A DNA stretch of 64,000 nucleotides. Source: Cheilinus undulatus. Lineage: Eukaryota; Chordata; Actinopteri; Labriformes; Labridae. The notes beneath the pieces are model-generated. The model was not told the DNA's origin and ran no database searches. It worked only from the letters and a program-made list of their open reading frames with translations. Both the position numbers and the translations under genes were made by a program. How positions within the stretch are numbered: the stretch's first letter is position 1; every line of letters begins with the position of its first letter. This document shows, in pieces, positions 38,501 to 49,749 of this stretch. The stretch covers positions 31,040,289-31,104,288 of the forward strand of contig NC_054869.1 of the NCBI RefSeq assembly GCF_018320785.1, given 5' to 3'.

Positions 38501-41500
38501 CATATTCACCTCCCTTCAAATTATTATCAGTAGATGCACCTTTGGCTGCAATCACAGCACTGAGTCTGTGTGGATAGGTCTCAGTCAGGCTTGCACATAC
38601 ATGTATGGACACGGCAACTTTACTCAATTCTTTGCAAAACTGCTCAAGCTCTGTCAGGCGTGAACAGCCCTGTTCAAGTCCAGCCACAAATTCTCTATTG
38701 GATCGAGGTCTGGGCTCTAATTCAACATTAACCTTGCTGATTTAAACCATTTCTGTGTAGCTTTTACTGCATGCTTTGGGTAATAGTCTTGCTAGAAATT
38801 AATCTTCTCACAAGCTGTAGTTCTCTTGCAGACTGAATAAGATTTTCCTCCAGGATTTTCCTATATTTTGCTGCATTCATCTAACCCTCTACCTTTAGAA
38901 GCCTTCCAGGGATGGCTGCTGAGAGGCATCCCCACAGCATGATGCTGCCACCACTGTGCTTCTCAGTGAGGATGGTATGTTTGTGGTGATGTGCAGTGTT
39001 TGGTGGCTGCCAAACATAGCATCTTGTCTTGATGACCAAAAAGCACCATTTTGGTCTCATCAGACCGAAGAACTTTATTCCACTTGACCATGGAGTCTCC
39101 CACATGCCTTTTTGGTGAACTCTAGTCAAGATTTAGCAAGATCCCCATTTCACTAACTGTGAGAGCACTAGCACCAATTGGCTGGACCTCTGTTGAATTA
39201 GGCCAGTCCCTTTAACGGTTTGAATACTTATGTAATCACATATTTTACCTTGCATATTTTTGTTGAATTGACATTACTTTGTCAAAATCTGTTTTTACTT
39301 GGACAATAAAGACTTATTTTTGTATAAAATAAATTAAATCACTTATCAGCAATAATAGAAGGATTCCAATCTTACAGTAACAAATTGAACCATCTTTTTG
39401 CACTGTCTGCACTGCATTTATTTGTGAATGTGCAGTAATACAACATATTTTTACTTTACTACTTGATACTGTCTTGACTGTCAAGTCAATAACGATATAT
39501 CTTTTCTTACATACTTTTAAATATTTATCTTTATAGAGATTTATAGAGATAAGATTATAGTCATGCTCTTCTTCCTCTTTGGCCTTGAATGTTTGCCGGT
39601 AACAAAGTGATAGAGCAATCTATTCAAGTTAATTATTTGTGTTTCCAAATTAATGTTGATATCCAACCAAAATCAGGGTGAATTCTTTGAGGAGGAAATG
39701 TCCCTCTTCTTACATACATATAACATAAAAATAAGAAAAATCTCACAATAACATGTAGTCCGTTGGAAAAACACTTTAAACTCTAAGCTTTACTGTTATG
39801 CTACATTTACACATTGTGAACAACTTTAAAAATTCACAAAGGCAGACTTTATGACTGAGCTGATATACTAAGAGACCCAGGAATCACCAGCCTCCTCCAC
39901 TCACATCTTGGTCTCTCAATACACAAGTGACACAAGCACCATATATGACCTGCAGTGTTTCCAGAAGTTATCAAAATAATCCTAAAATTTGTACCTCAAA
40001 GTTGCCGAGAAGTGCTCTGCTGATGGTCGATGAGGGCCAACTGGAACGTGTGGAGTGGCTGGTGTGTGTGTGTCTCCCACTGCGGAGCTGCCGACTGAGT
40101 ACGACCACAAACACACACAAAACAGACCGGTGGTTAGTGGTTAAGATGACACTAATTTTGTCTTAACCGACATGTCACATGCTTCTGAGTGTGTCTGAGT
40201 ATTCAAGTCCAGACAAAGTACCCTTTAATTTAGAATAACATAAAACCTACTGTGACTCCCACCCTCTATCCCTGTGTTGACTTTGTTGCAGTGAATTTGA
40301 ATAACATAATCCATAGAGTGCATGCACCAACACACACAGACTTTAATCCAATACACCTGCTGAAGCCAAACTGTATCACTCTACGTATATCCCCTTTTAA
40401 ATCCTTTTTTAAATATCTTTAAATCAATAATATAGCTTTATCAGAAATTGTATGGAGCGCTCACCTTTTCAGTCGAAGGCCATTTTTCAGCCGTCTCCCT
40501 GATCTTGTGCAGTCTGTGGCAGTCTAAGTAAGGAGAAGAAAAGTATAAGTCCTCTTCTTACATTCAGATTTCTGTCAGCACTTAGCAAGAACAAAAAAGC
40601 CAATATCTTAAAATATTGTAGTTAAAGTAAAATTCTCACTAAGCAAATAGAAAAAAAGATCATCAAATCAAGTATTGGGCTTGTCTGTGTTAAAGTGAGA
40701 GAAATTTGTAGTTTTAATTGGTTGTTTCAGGTTTCCTCTTACTTACTGAACACTGACTGTTGGACGTTGCGTCAGATGAAAAAACATTCCCCATTTCCAG
40801 GCTACCATTCATCATAAAGCCCATCCAACTGTCAAAAGACTCATCGCTAGCCAAACTTTTGCTACCTGCTAGCCATTTGCTAACAGCAAACCTATCACTC
40901 ATGGCTAGCTTACTGGGATAAGCTAACCTTCGGTTACACTGGCTTTCTAGCCTTAACTCTTTGTCAGCTTGTCATCTCAGTGTCACAATCGGTTGAATCC
41001 ACATCCAGCATCCTAAATGATCCTCCTGGCTCCACTCACCGTGTCACTGTGTTTTCTAATCTTTTATCACTGAGATACCCTTGGTGAGTATTCACCCTCG
41101 CTCCCTTTTCAACTGATTCTTCTTCTGACCTCTCTGTTTGAATCGTTGAATCTGTTTCCCTCACACATACACCGAACAACTGTAGTCACCTGGATTCCCA
41201 CGACTATATGAAACCTAACTAGTGAACTAGTGAACCCCATTGTCCCCCGTAACAAACTCACTTTCTGGCCTCCCGGTGTTCAAAAATGGTCAGTTCCCTT
41301 CCAGAACCATTTATTTTAAGAGGATGTATGTGTGGACATGTGTGTGAGAGACACAGCGCACTCATGTGGGGGGAAACAATAAACCCTCCCTCAATGGGCT
41401 TTATTCTGGAGCTACTCAGCCTGTTCCAGCATGGTGTGATCATGAACTGGCCTTCACTGCATTCTTTCACTTTTATTTATTCCCTTAGTTTGCCTTTATT

Positions 41501-43264
41501 TATGCCTCAACATCTTTTCTAAGACCGTCACGGCTAACAGATGTCTTGACACCATCTTTAAACAGCTTTTCCTTTTTTCAGGATTCAAAGCTATAGAAGC
41601 CTCAGCATACGGTAGACGCTGTGTTTTCACTTTAAAAGCATGGTATTTGCATGCAAATGTGCACATTGTGTTTTTTATTGTATGCTGCAGCAAAATTATT
41701 CAGAACTCCTCTCTAGAGGTAGTCATTTGGGGATGGAAAATTGTGTGATCTTCTTCTGTGTTATTTCTTTATTAAAGTTTTATATGGAATAAATAATACA
41801 GGAGTCATGGGAATATTCATGTTAAGTTGTATATTAAAATCGTATCTACTTGGTAACATTTAGTCTGAGTTTGGTTAAAGTCTATGCATGACTTGTTTTT
41901 GGCTGATCTCTTAGCCACTGCACAATGTTTGCTCAGCCAGCTTGTAAAGCAGCTAACCTATACACCAAGTGTTGCTGTTTAAAAAAAACATAGGAAGATA
42001 GGGGAACAACAAAATATGCATTTGAACATAATACAACCCAACGTAAATTTCTAATAGAGGTGCATCTGTGTGTGTCCGTGCATATGCTGACCTTTGGCCG
42101 GTCCCATGCAGAGGGCAGCAAATGGTTCCAGTAAGGTGCAGCTTTAGCATCAGTGCTGCGACATGAGGTCGGGCCCAGTCCTGTAGCCAACAGTGACAGC
42201 CTGCTTCTCTTTGATGTAGAAGGTCCCTCGTCTTCGGAGCATGACTCCCCTGTGTCGCTTGGAGGAAGCAGCCTCTTTTTGGCTGGCCAGTGCCCTCCAG
42301 CTGAGAGACGGTGGCCATTACTGCTGGGAGTTTTCTCCCATGAAGCTAGGCCATTAGAGGGGGAGGACGCAGTCTGGGTGGCACTTCGCTCAGGTGGAGA
42401 GGATTCAAGTCCAACCTCCCATTCAGTGGCCTCCCCTGGCTCCTGCAGCTCTGTGTGGTGTGGGGGGGAGAAAGGGCCTGGAGGGCTGGTGGGGCTGGCG
42501 GGGTTGGGGGTCTCATAGGTTGACACGTCATATAAGTGAGGACTGGGCTGGCCTCCAGATGAGCCATTACTATAGCTCTCATTTGAATAGGTTGGTGTGT
42601 GGCTCCCATTGGTCGTCTCAGTTCTGGCTGAGCTCCCGAGGGAATAGCCCTGGTCAGAGAGGTGGCCATGTGGGTCGCACATTGGGGGGGATTTAGGCGA
42701 GAGGGGAGAAAATACATCAGGAATGGGCCTGTCATGATTGTGCTGTGTTGGGCGACGGGAGAGGTTGTGGACTGGGGAGAGGGAAGGAGACCTGGGTGAC
42801 AGTCCTCCTTCAGAGTCTCTGTGCTCCATCTGTGTGCAAGAAAAAACAGAACTTAGCCCAGCAGGGCCTGTCACTAACCCCATCCCAACTCCTTGAGCTG
42901 GGGCAGGCCCACACAGCACCCCTCCCTCCAACATATCTTTATCTGTGCAATCTCCTAGGTGGGGACGCTTATGGATCATGTGGGGTTCCTCTAGTCCCCT
43001 TTTCACTGCCAACCGGACTGGTCTCTGTTGAGTATCATTGTGAGATTCTGTGGAGGTAGAAAACCCCCCTGACTGGGAGAAAATGGAGAGCTGATAGACC
43101 TTTTGGAGTCGCAGCTCCTCCTGGCCAAGGTGCCTGGGTGCCCCTGGTCTGATGCCGGCATCCAGCCCCTGTAAAGGGGCAGTGGGTGGAGGCAAATCCC
43201 CCTCCTGGGCTGGAAGCTCTAATGGAGCCTTTTTGTGGGCTAACTCCACGTGGATGTGCCGCAT
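35542..43264 (-). CDS. atosb: Atos homolog B (FAM214B family), complete
   Basis: Nuclear protein of the Atos family; Drosophila Atossa is a transcription regulator in macrophages, and the vertebrate B form is little studied. There are seven coding exons in gene order: 43264-42092, 40523-40465, 40094-39995, 37869-37711, 36926-36858, 36243-36038, 35695-35542. GT-AG borders and phase agree throughout, giving 639 residues (human about 538; the extra length is in the Ser/Pro-rich N-terminal exon). Conserved landmarks: start MRHIHVEL, a basic PAKKRLLPPS with acidic EDEGP and KRSR (likely nuclear localisation), DAKAAPYWNHLLP, then the Atos domain from about residue 430 (ALLGNFEESILKGRFSPSG, GFTAEIGASGSYCPQHVTLP), and the C-terminal block (LFNPNKTVVKMFLVTYNFSD, DIRLLFSRKSIEVDTGIPYE, ending NPKYSPRV). 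The shorter length and wording separate it from ATOSA. A (GT)n-like run in the 39995-40094 exon codes for HTHT. The start is the first ATG after an acceptor at 43426/43427. Confidence 0.92.
36411..36466. repeat. (TTTA)n, (GT)n and G-run microsatellite
   Basis: A TTTA run, then about 14 GT repeats, then eleven G, in the atosb intron between the exons at 36858-36926 and 36038-36243. No coding role. Confidence 0.9.
38312..39325 (-). mobile_element. Tc1-like transposon, dead copy 3
   Basis: The left end (TA|CAATGCCTAAAAAAGTATTC, then TTTGATGTTTTACCC) matches copies 1 and 2. The minus strand encodes transposase pieces: 'CYVWQPPNTAHHHKHTI... GGSIMLWGCLSA' (about 38885-39030) and 'LTELEQFCKELSKVAVS' (about 38600-38660), in different frames. 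The right inverted repeat is missing or eroded. It is in an atosb intron, in the same direction as the gene. Confidence 0.82.
40747..40902 (-). CDS. atosb: Possible alternative first coding exon of atosb
   Basis: Inside the first coding intron, the minus strand has an ATG in fair context (GCCATGAGT) opening 52 codons (MSDRFAVSKWLAGSKSL..., with an acidic/hydrophobic stretch SDESFDSWMGFMM) that run straight into a strong donor TTCA|GTAAGTAAG at 40746/40747. The phase is 0, which fits the next exon (40523-40465) exactly as the main first exon does. The product would be about 300 residues, keeping the whole conserved Atos region but not the Ser/Pro-rich N-terminus. This rests only on ORF, donor and phase, and could be chance. 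Confidence 0.4.
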
Positions 43265-43426
43265 GGTTTCTAAAGGATAAGAGTCCTGACAAAGTTTTTT
43301 TTTGCAGCAAGGTCAAGTTGGTCCTCACAAGTGTCAGAGCAAGATGTCCACAGGATAAGGAGGTCCTATAGTTCCTGCTCTGATGTTGTCAAACTGTGGG
43401 AATCAGGAAGCAGAGCTGCACAGCAC
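43265..43426 (-). other. atosb: atosb 5' UTR part of the first coding exon
   Basis: A good acceptor (GTTTCCCCTTTCAG|GTGCTG) at 43426/43427 sets the upper edge of the exon that holds the start codon, so at least one more 5' non-coding exon must lie above it. Confidence 0.5.
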
Positions 43427-44526
43427 CTGAAAGGGGAAACAGAATCTTTTTAGGATAGATTTTGGTAAAGTGATACACTATAAGAATGAAGTAATTTTGG
43501 GCCCAGCAGCTTTTGTCTGTGTGATTCACATTATTGGGAGGTATGAAATGCCTCTGATCCTGTTTTTGAAAGACTGTCTTGACACTTTTAATTACGTAGC
43601 TATGATGTCATGAGTTTCCTATTTAATGGTTGTGTTTAAACAAGGTGAAGGTGGCACACCTATTCTGACCTTAGAAAATATTCCTACCTCAAAAGCAGAG
43701 GGGAAATCAGGTTCTTCTATTTATTAAAAATAAAGTTTAAATGAAGATGAAATCTCAGCTCTACTTTCAAACAGGAAGGACTGACAGCTCTGTAATGGCA
43801 TTAAGGGAAATTTTTAATGAATGCAATTGAAAAGAGGAATAAGCTTGAACTGTGTGAAGTCTAAATAATAATCCAGTTTATTTAAAAAAAAAACAAAAAA
43901 AAACTTAACTGATCAGCATCTCACCTCTGTGCCTGTCCTGTCTGTTTCTGCCCGTGTAAACGACTTGCTTCTGGCCCAACATCTGGAGTTTGTGTCTAAA
44001 ATAGTCGACTAAAGGAACCAATCTATCTCCATGGCAGTTGCCATGAAGCCACACCAACATCCCAGGAAAGGAAATGGAAACAATAAAGACTCCAGGAGGA
44101 GCAGGAGTGAAGGAGCTATGGCCTGAGAAAAAAGAAAATGTTCAGAGAAAAAAAAGTAATGTACAGTTAAATAAACTCATGATAGACATTACATTTTTGT
44201 ATGTAAAGTTAGCATAGTGTGCTTATTCATACTGCACGTTTGTCCACATGCTTGTGAATGGTCTTAAATAATATATTTTCTTGATCACAAAAACTTGCAA
44301 GCACATAAACAAAGTCAAACAAAAATGACTTGAATTTGTTTTTTTATGTAAAATATTAAAACAATGGTCAGCAGACAGGATCCTGAGGCTAAACTCACCT
44401 GAATGAAAGAGTGTCAGTGATTCAGGAGGTCAATGAAAGGAAATGTCTCTGAATCAAAATCTGAGGTAAGTCTGCTAAGGATCCATTTCTGATTGGTTGA
44501 TAACCAGACATGCCCTCCTTGGTCAC

Positions 44527-44585
44527 CTGGGCATAGGTTTTGGCATGGCTGGGGCATCATGATGGAGTCATTCCAGCTTGAATCC
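44527..44585 (-). other. Candidate 59-bp non-coding exon upstream of atosb
   Basis: On the minus strand, TTTGTCTGTTTAG|GGATTC and GCCCAG|GTGACC bracket 59 bases. This would suit a 5' UTR exon joined to the acceptor at 43426. Splice-site likeness is the only evidence. Confidence 0.22.
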
Positions 44586-45003
44586 CTAAACAGACAAAAA
44601 GACAAAGAAACAAAAAGAAATCAATGGTTAAGTCGTTTGCTTCACCTCACTGTACAATATTCTCACTCTCTTTCCCCACTGTTTACATAGCAATAGTTTA
44701 GTAAGGACTTATATTCATACTTTTATATACATAGTTTTTTTGTAAGAGGTTTGTACAGTCCTTACACTGTATATTTGCATGTTATTAAATTCTATTCCAC
44801 TATATTTCATTCTATTTTTGATATTTCTGTCTTGATAGGAATGTGGGTACCTAATTTCCTCTCATGTGCCATGTGTTACAGAATGACAAAAAGCTCATTG
44901 AATCTCTAAATGACTATTCTTCCTGGAAACACATTAGGTGTTGGTGCAGCCGAGGAAACACCAAAGCCTCTTTTCTTTCTGTCTACTGACATACACTATA
45001 CAT

Positions 45004-45316
45004 CAGTGGTTCCCAACCATTTTCCTTGAAGCCCCCCTACTTACATCAAAGGTGAAGCTGACCCACAAGGAAAAAAAATGGTTGACACATTGTTGCCAGA
45101 AATCAACATCCATTTAAGTGTTTCGTTGATAAAACCCTAATAAAATGGTTCTACATGTGTTTTTCTTACCAAAAGACCTTATATAAACTGTTTAGTGAGC
45201 GTTTTATCTTGATTTTACTTAATGTATATGCAAATCTAATTTGACATCCTCAGAGTAGACCAAGCCTCACACACCCCTGAGGACTTTGGCAACCCCCGGT
45301 TGGGAACCACTACTGT
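45004..45316. mobile_element. hAT/Charlie-like MITE
   Basis: It begins CAGTGGTTCCCAACC and ends GGTTGGGAACCACTACTG, with 'GCCCCCCTAC' and 'ACCCCTGAGGAC' inside the ends: the classic Charlie-type terminus. No coding capacity. It lies between atosb and the next candidate exons. Confidence 0.78.
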
Positions 45317-45899
45317 AGATGACAGCATTCATATTATACCAACATAGCACTGTTTTAGTGGTGAAGTTCATTGTTGATCTCAAGAGGAAAATAACATCAA
45401 AGTAAATTGAGTGGAATAAGGAGAAAGAGGACAAAGTTAAGAAGATTCAATAGTTCCTGTTAATTTTTTTTCCCATAACCTAATACCGCACTTTGAGTAA
45501 AAAATACAGACATTTGGTGGAGGATCAAACATTACAGTAGATCAAACAAGGAGAAGCCCCTTGAGAGACGATATTTAAGGGTCTAACTTGGCACTAAATG
45601 CTGATAGGCCAAGAGAAGAGGGACGTATACCAACCCACTTGGACCAGAACTTGGGAATGTTGAAACTGGGGGAGTCACAGTGGGCTGTTGTTATGGCAAC
45701 CAGTAGCCCAAGGATAACGGCCCCTTTGTGTTTGTCTACAAAGAGGGAGAAAGAGACGCAGAGCTAGAGCGGAGAGGATGGACGGTGGGGGGTGTAGGGG
45801 GGCAGGGATAGACCCACAAAGATGCTCCTCCAAGAAAATAACTTCAGACGCACAAGAAAAATGGCTGCACTCCATGAGGTATGTACAGCCAGCCAAAAA

Positions 45900-48800
45900 G
45901 GTTCAACATAAAAGGCCTTTGTGGTGTTAACCTAAAGCAGGCAAAAGAATTTCCACTCAAGTGCTAAGAAATTTAATCCAAAGCTGGAAATTTTAAATTT
46001 GACAGTTGGAGGAGTTTTGGAAAAAGCCTGGAAAGCTAATCTGACAAACGTCCAGCTGGTACCCACTTCAATCAGCAAAGAAGGCAAATGCTGTTAGTTC
46101 CCTTTTAGACCTACATTACATCAACCAGTGAGACCGCTCTTTTTGTATTTCATTTGAAACAACATGGCAAAACCCTGATGGCACAAGAAAAGAACTATTA
46201 TGATCAGAAGTGGTGACGTATGTCCAGAGATTAAGCAAGAGGAAGGAAAACGTCTGTGTTGAAAAGCAAATCTTAAGAGACGGGAGTTTTTTAGATATTA
46301 TCAAACGTACCTGAAATACATATATGTGGGTTAAACTGTAAAAGATGCAACAACATAATTGCTGGCAGGTGTTGAAATTATTTGGCTGACAAGCAAGGGA
46401 TTAAAGGTGAGATATAATACACCTCTTATGTGTTTTAAAACAGTCCTGTTTGGTCTAAATTAAAAATCTGCACCATGCTTTCAAAATATAAAATCAAGCA
46501 CACAGGGATGTTCCGACTTTAGTACAGCTATGTGTGTCCATGGCAACTGGTGGAGTTACCAGGTGAAGGGAAGGATTATCAGGACTCCCATTTTAACTTC
46601 ACAAGGAGCACAGATTTTGAACAGATAATACATTTTACTTTTTTTCAGACATAGGCTGACCAAAAATTACTGGGTTGAAATTTCATATTTTTTGGGCCAG
46701 TAAATAATCCCAAAATCTAAATGTATGTACAAATATACTAAAAAAGTGTTTAAGATAGTCTCCATTAAAATAAACGTATTGTTATCCAGTTTCCTTTTGT
46801 AATTACGCCATTGATTTGGGACAATAAACACCCTTCAACTTCAACAAGAATGGAAGAACATCAGTCAAAGACGACAAAAGCACACTAGGACATAAATAAG
46901 AACAAAAGATGGATAAACCCATCATTACCTTCTATATGCATGATGAGCAACAGTATTATAAATGGTTACAATCACATAATGCTTTCCCAACAAAGAGTGG
47001 CACAGAGCTGATAACTGTGTGGATTGAAGACTTTCAGTACCTGTCATTACTCACATGACATTGTACTTTTGCTGTCATAAAATTCAACGTTTGAGAAAAC
47101 CCACTTTATGTGCAAAAGCGTGACAGCCTCTCCAAAATTCACAACAAAATTTACAGTAAGGCAGAAAAATCCTCAATCTATATTTTAACAGTCTAATTAA
47201 GGAATACTTGGTATTTATTGAAAAGTGTTTGCTACAACACAGAAAAAACACTCAAGAAAAAAAAATGCATGAATTCAGCTAATGTGAACAAGAGGACAAG
47301 GTACAGTTTAAGAACCAGTGTGCCCCATCCACGACATCTGGAGAACAAAAACCGTATAACAGGGGTTTATTTCTGTAAAGGCACAGTGTGTAAAATTTTG
47401 AATTTTAGAGACAACTCAAGGTCAGACTGCAACACTCACGTTTGATGATAACCTTGTCAAATAGTAAAATTTTTAAAGACCCATGACTGTTATCTAGCCC
47501 CTTCTGTTGTATTGTTAAAACATGATTGCGCAAGATGGCAGAGTCAATGCATTAGTAAATGGTTAATTCAAATTAGATAAAAATAAAACAGTTGTTATAT
47601 TCAAATGATGAAAAACTAATTTGAACAAACTTATAATTAGTTAGTTCCCTTTTATACCAGATTTATTCCTTTAACACTCTGGTATTTTGCTCATACTACA
47701 GCCAAAACAGAGCTGCTCCAGTTAAATGAGAATTTCTAGTTCATATCATTACCAAGTCAAATTACAAAAAAGGCAGCATGATAAGGATCTTTAATCAACA
47801 CAATACAAGGAATCACCTTAGCCTGTTTTGTCACCCCTGAAGACAGGTGGTGTCTCTTGGGTAAGCACCCAGTGGCTGATAAAACAGGGAGTGGGGGATG
47901 GGGAACGTATGATAGAGCAGTCAGCACTGAGTATTAATAGTCCTTGCCTATATTAGAGCTCACTGAGAGTACCTAACAGGTCCCTGTTGGTCCCACAGGA
48001 TTTCTGACCTTATTCTGAACCAACTGAGCCAAAGGTTGTTTGGGACCGCCTAACCCTTTCTGAAGGCTTGACCCAGGAGCAAACAGAGGAGTAGAAACAT
48101 TCTGGCTTTACCCCAAGAAAGGCTTCAAGTTTCTGGGTGTGTTTTCCAACACAGAATTAAATACTCCATAACTGCATTGCTCAAATTATAGTGGTTTTAA
48201 TATAAAGGCACCTGTGGCCTACCAGTGCTGGCGGATAAACGGCAATTCTAAAAACAAGAGGACTTATTTAGTGGACTAATACTGGAAATAAAAAAATCAT
48301 AGTATCAGACAAAATCAATGCCAACCAAGCCATTATACTAGCATTGATTTGTGGAGCAAGTGCTAATCTAAAATTGATACCCCACCATAATGATTGAAAG
48401 CTGCTAACATGAGGCATGATGAACATATTACACATTGTTGGCAGGCAAGGTGTAATCTGAATGCAACATCTGCAGCATCTCTGGAAGTGGAACAGCAAGC
48501 TGAGCAATCATTCAAAAGGAGACAGGGCGAGAGAAGAAATGGTAAGATGACAGACAAAAGAATGAGAAACGCCCAACAACAGAGAAGCTGCCAGACTGAG
48601 ACGGAGACAAAAAGAAACAGAGAAAGGATGAGGAGATGAGGGAACAGAAAGAGAGAGAGAGAGACTGCAGCCCAGCAAGAGACCTTGAGGATAAAAATAC
48701 AGCAGGAGCAGGTAAAGTCCCCAGTGTAAGGGCTGGCAGTGTATTCATGGCCATAGTACATAAACCTGCTGCTCTGGGACTTTTAATCTTATAGTCTTGG

Positions 48801-48950
48801 AATTAAGCTAAAATAATTTGCACCTCCATTTGCAGATCGCTGGACTGTTTTATATCAAAATATGTTTCAATCAAATAAATTTTTAGCTTGCATTTGAAAA
48901 CACTCCAACCCATCAGTACAATATATAGGCATAAAATCCACATAGAAAGG
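45900..48950. other. Intergenic or intronic, nothing recognised
   Basis: AT-rich unique-looking sequence with a short (GA)n at 48648-48662. Open frames are short and without splice or family support. Confidence 0.5.
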
Positions 48951-48957
48951 GTCTTTA

Positions 48958-49150
48958 TCAGGGCGCAGTTGGCCTAGTGGTTTAAGGGGCACCCCATGCA
49001 CGCAGGCTGCTGAGGTCCAAGTCCAGCCTGTGGCCTCTTTCCTGCACATCTCTCCCCCACTCTCTCATGCCTGTTTTTGACTCTTTTGACTCCACTTCCC
49101 GTCACTACAAATAAAGACATAAAAAGCCCAAAAATATATCTTTTAAAAAA
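48958..49150 (+). repeat. tRNA-like SINE, copy 1
   Basis: It begins with a tRNA-like head (GGGCGCAGTTGGCCTAGTGG), continues with 'GCAGGCTGCTGAGGTCC', 'CTGTGGCCTCTTTCCTGCAC' and 'TCTCCCCCACTCTCTC', and ends 'ACAAATAAAGACATAAAAAG'. This is a common percomorph SINE layout. The closest relative here is 49585-49745. Confidence 0.75.
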
Positions 49151-49584
49151 TAAATGGTGTTTTTTCATTCAAAATGCATCTCAATGTTGACTGCTATATC
49201 AATAATTATCGATTTTACAGACTAAAAGCTGTATTTTTGGTAGTAAAAATACTAAATAAAAACTGGTAAAGCTCTAAATAAAAAGACTCAGAGATATTTA
49301 GTTTAGAATAAACTCCCACACATATGAAACATGGACACATATGGACAATAGCTTCTGAAACAGCCAAATAAAGCCAGATGACAGGGGTGGCCATATTGGA
49401 AAGGCCATCTCGACCTACTGTAACTTCTAATAAATCGAGCAACAGGCCAATAGAAAATGGAGCTGAAGAGGGCCTTACATCTGCTGGCAACAGCTCTGAC
49501 ATGCCAACCTGTCAGTTAATTCAGTCATACCCTGCTAGAGAGATGGAGGGCATCTTTTCAGGTTAGTCTTGCTTTGTGTAAGTT

Positions 49585-49745
49585 TGTGCCAGTTTGGCTC
49601 AGTTGGTGGGGCAGGAGCCATATGCAGAGGCTGTAGTCAATGCATTTCTTCCCCCACTCTCTCTCCCCATCTTTCTTGTTTCTCTTCAGCTGGCCTATTA
49701 AGAAATAAAGAAAAAAAAAAGCTAAAAAAACGTAGTCTTAAAAGA
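49585..49745 (+). repeat. tRNA-like SINE, copy 2
   Basis: Same family and direction as 48958-49150: 'GTTTGGCTCAGTTGGTGGGG', 'GCAGAGGCTGTAGTC', 'TTCCCCCACTCTCTC', 'AAGAAATAAAGAAAAAAA'. It has lost part of the middle. Confidence 0.75.
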
Positions 49746-49749
49746 GGGT

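Noticed and set aside
42153..42735. Long ORFs on the plus strand and in other minus frames across the atosb first coding exon
   Set aside because: They are GC-rich shadow frames of the 391-codon exon, which is supported by family similarity.
48648..48662. Short (GA)n run, and others at 22900-22935 and 52931-52946
   Set aside because: Ordinary short microsatellites with no sign of function.
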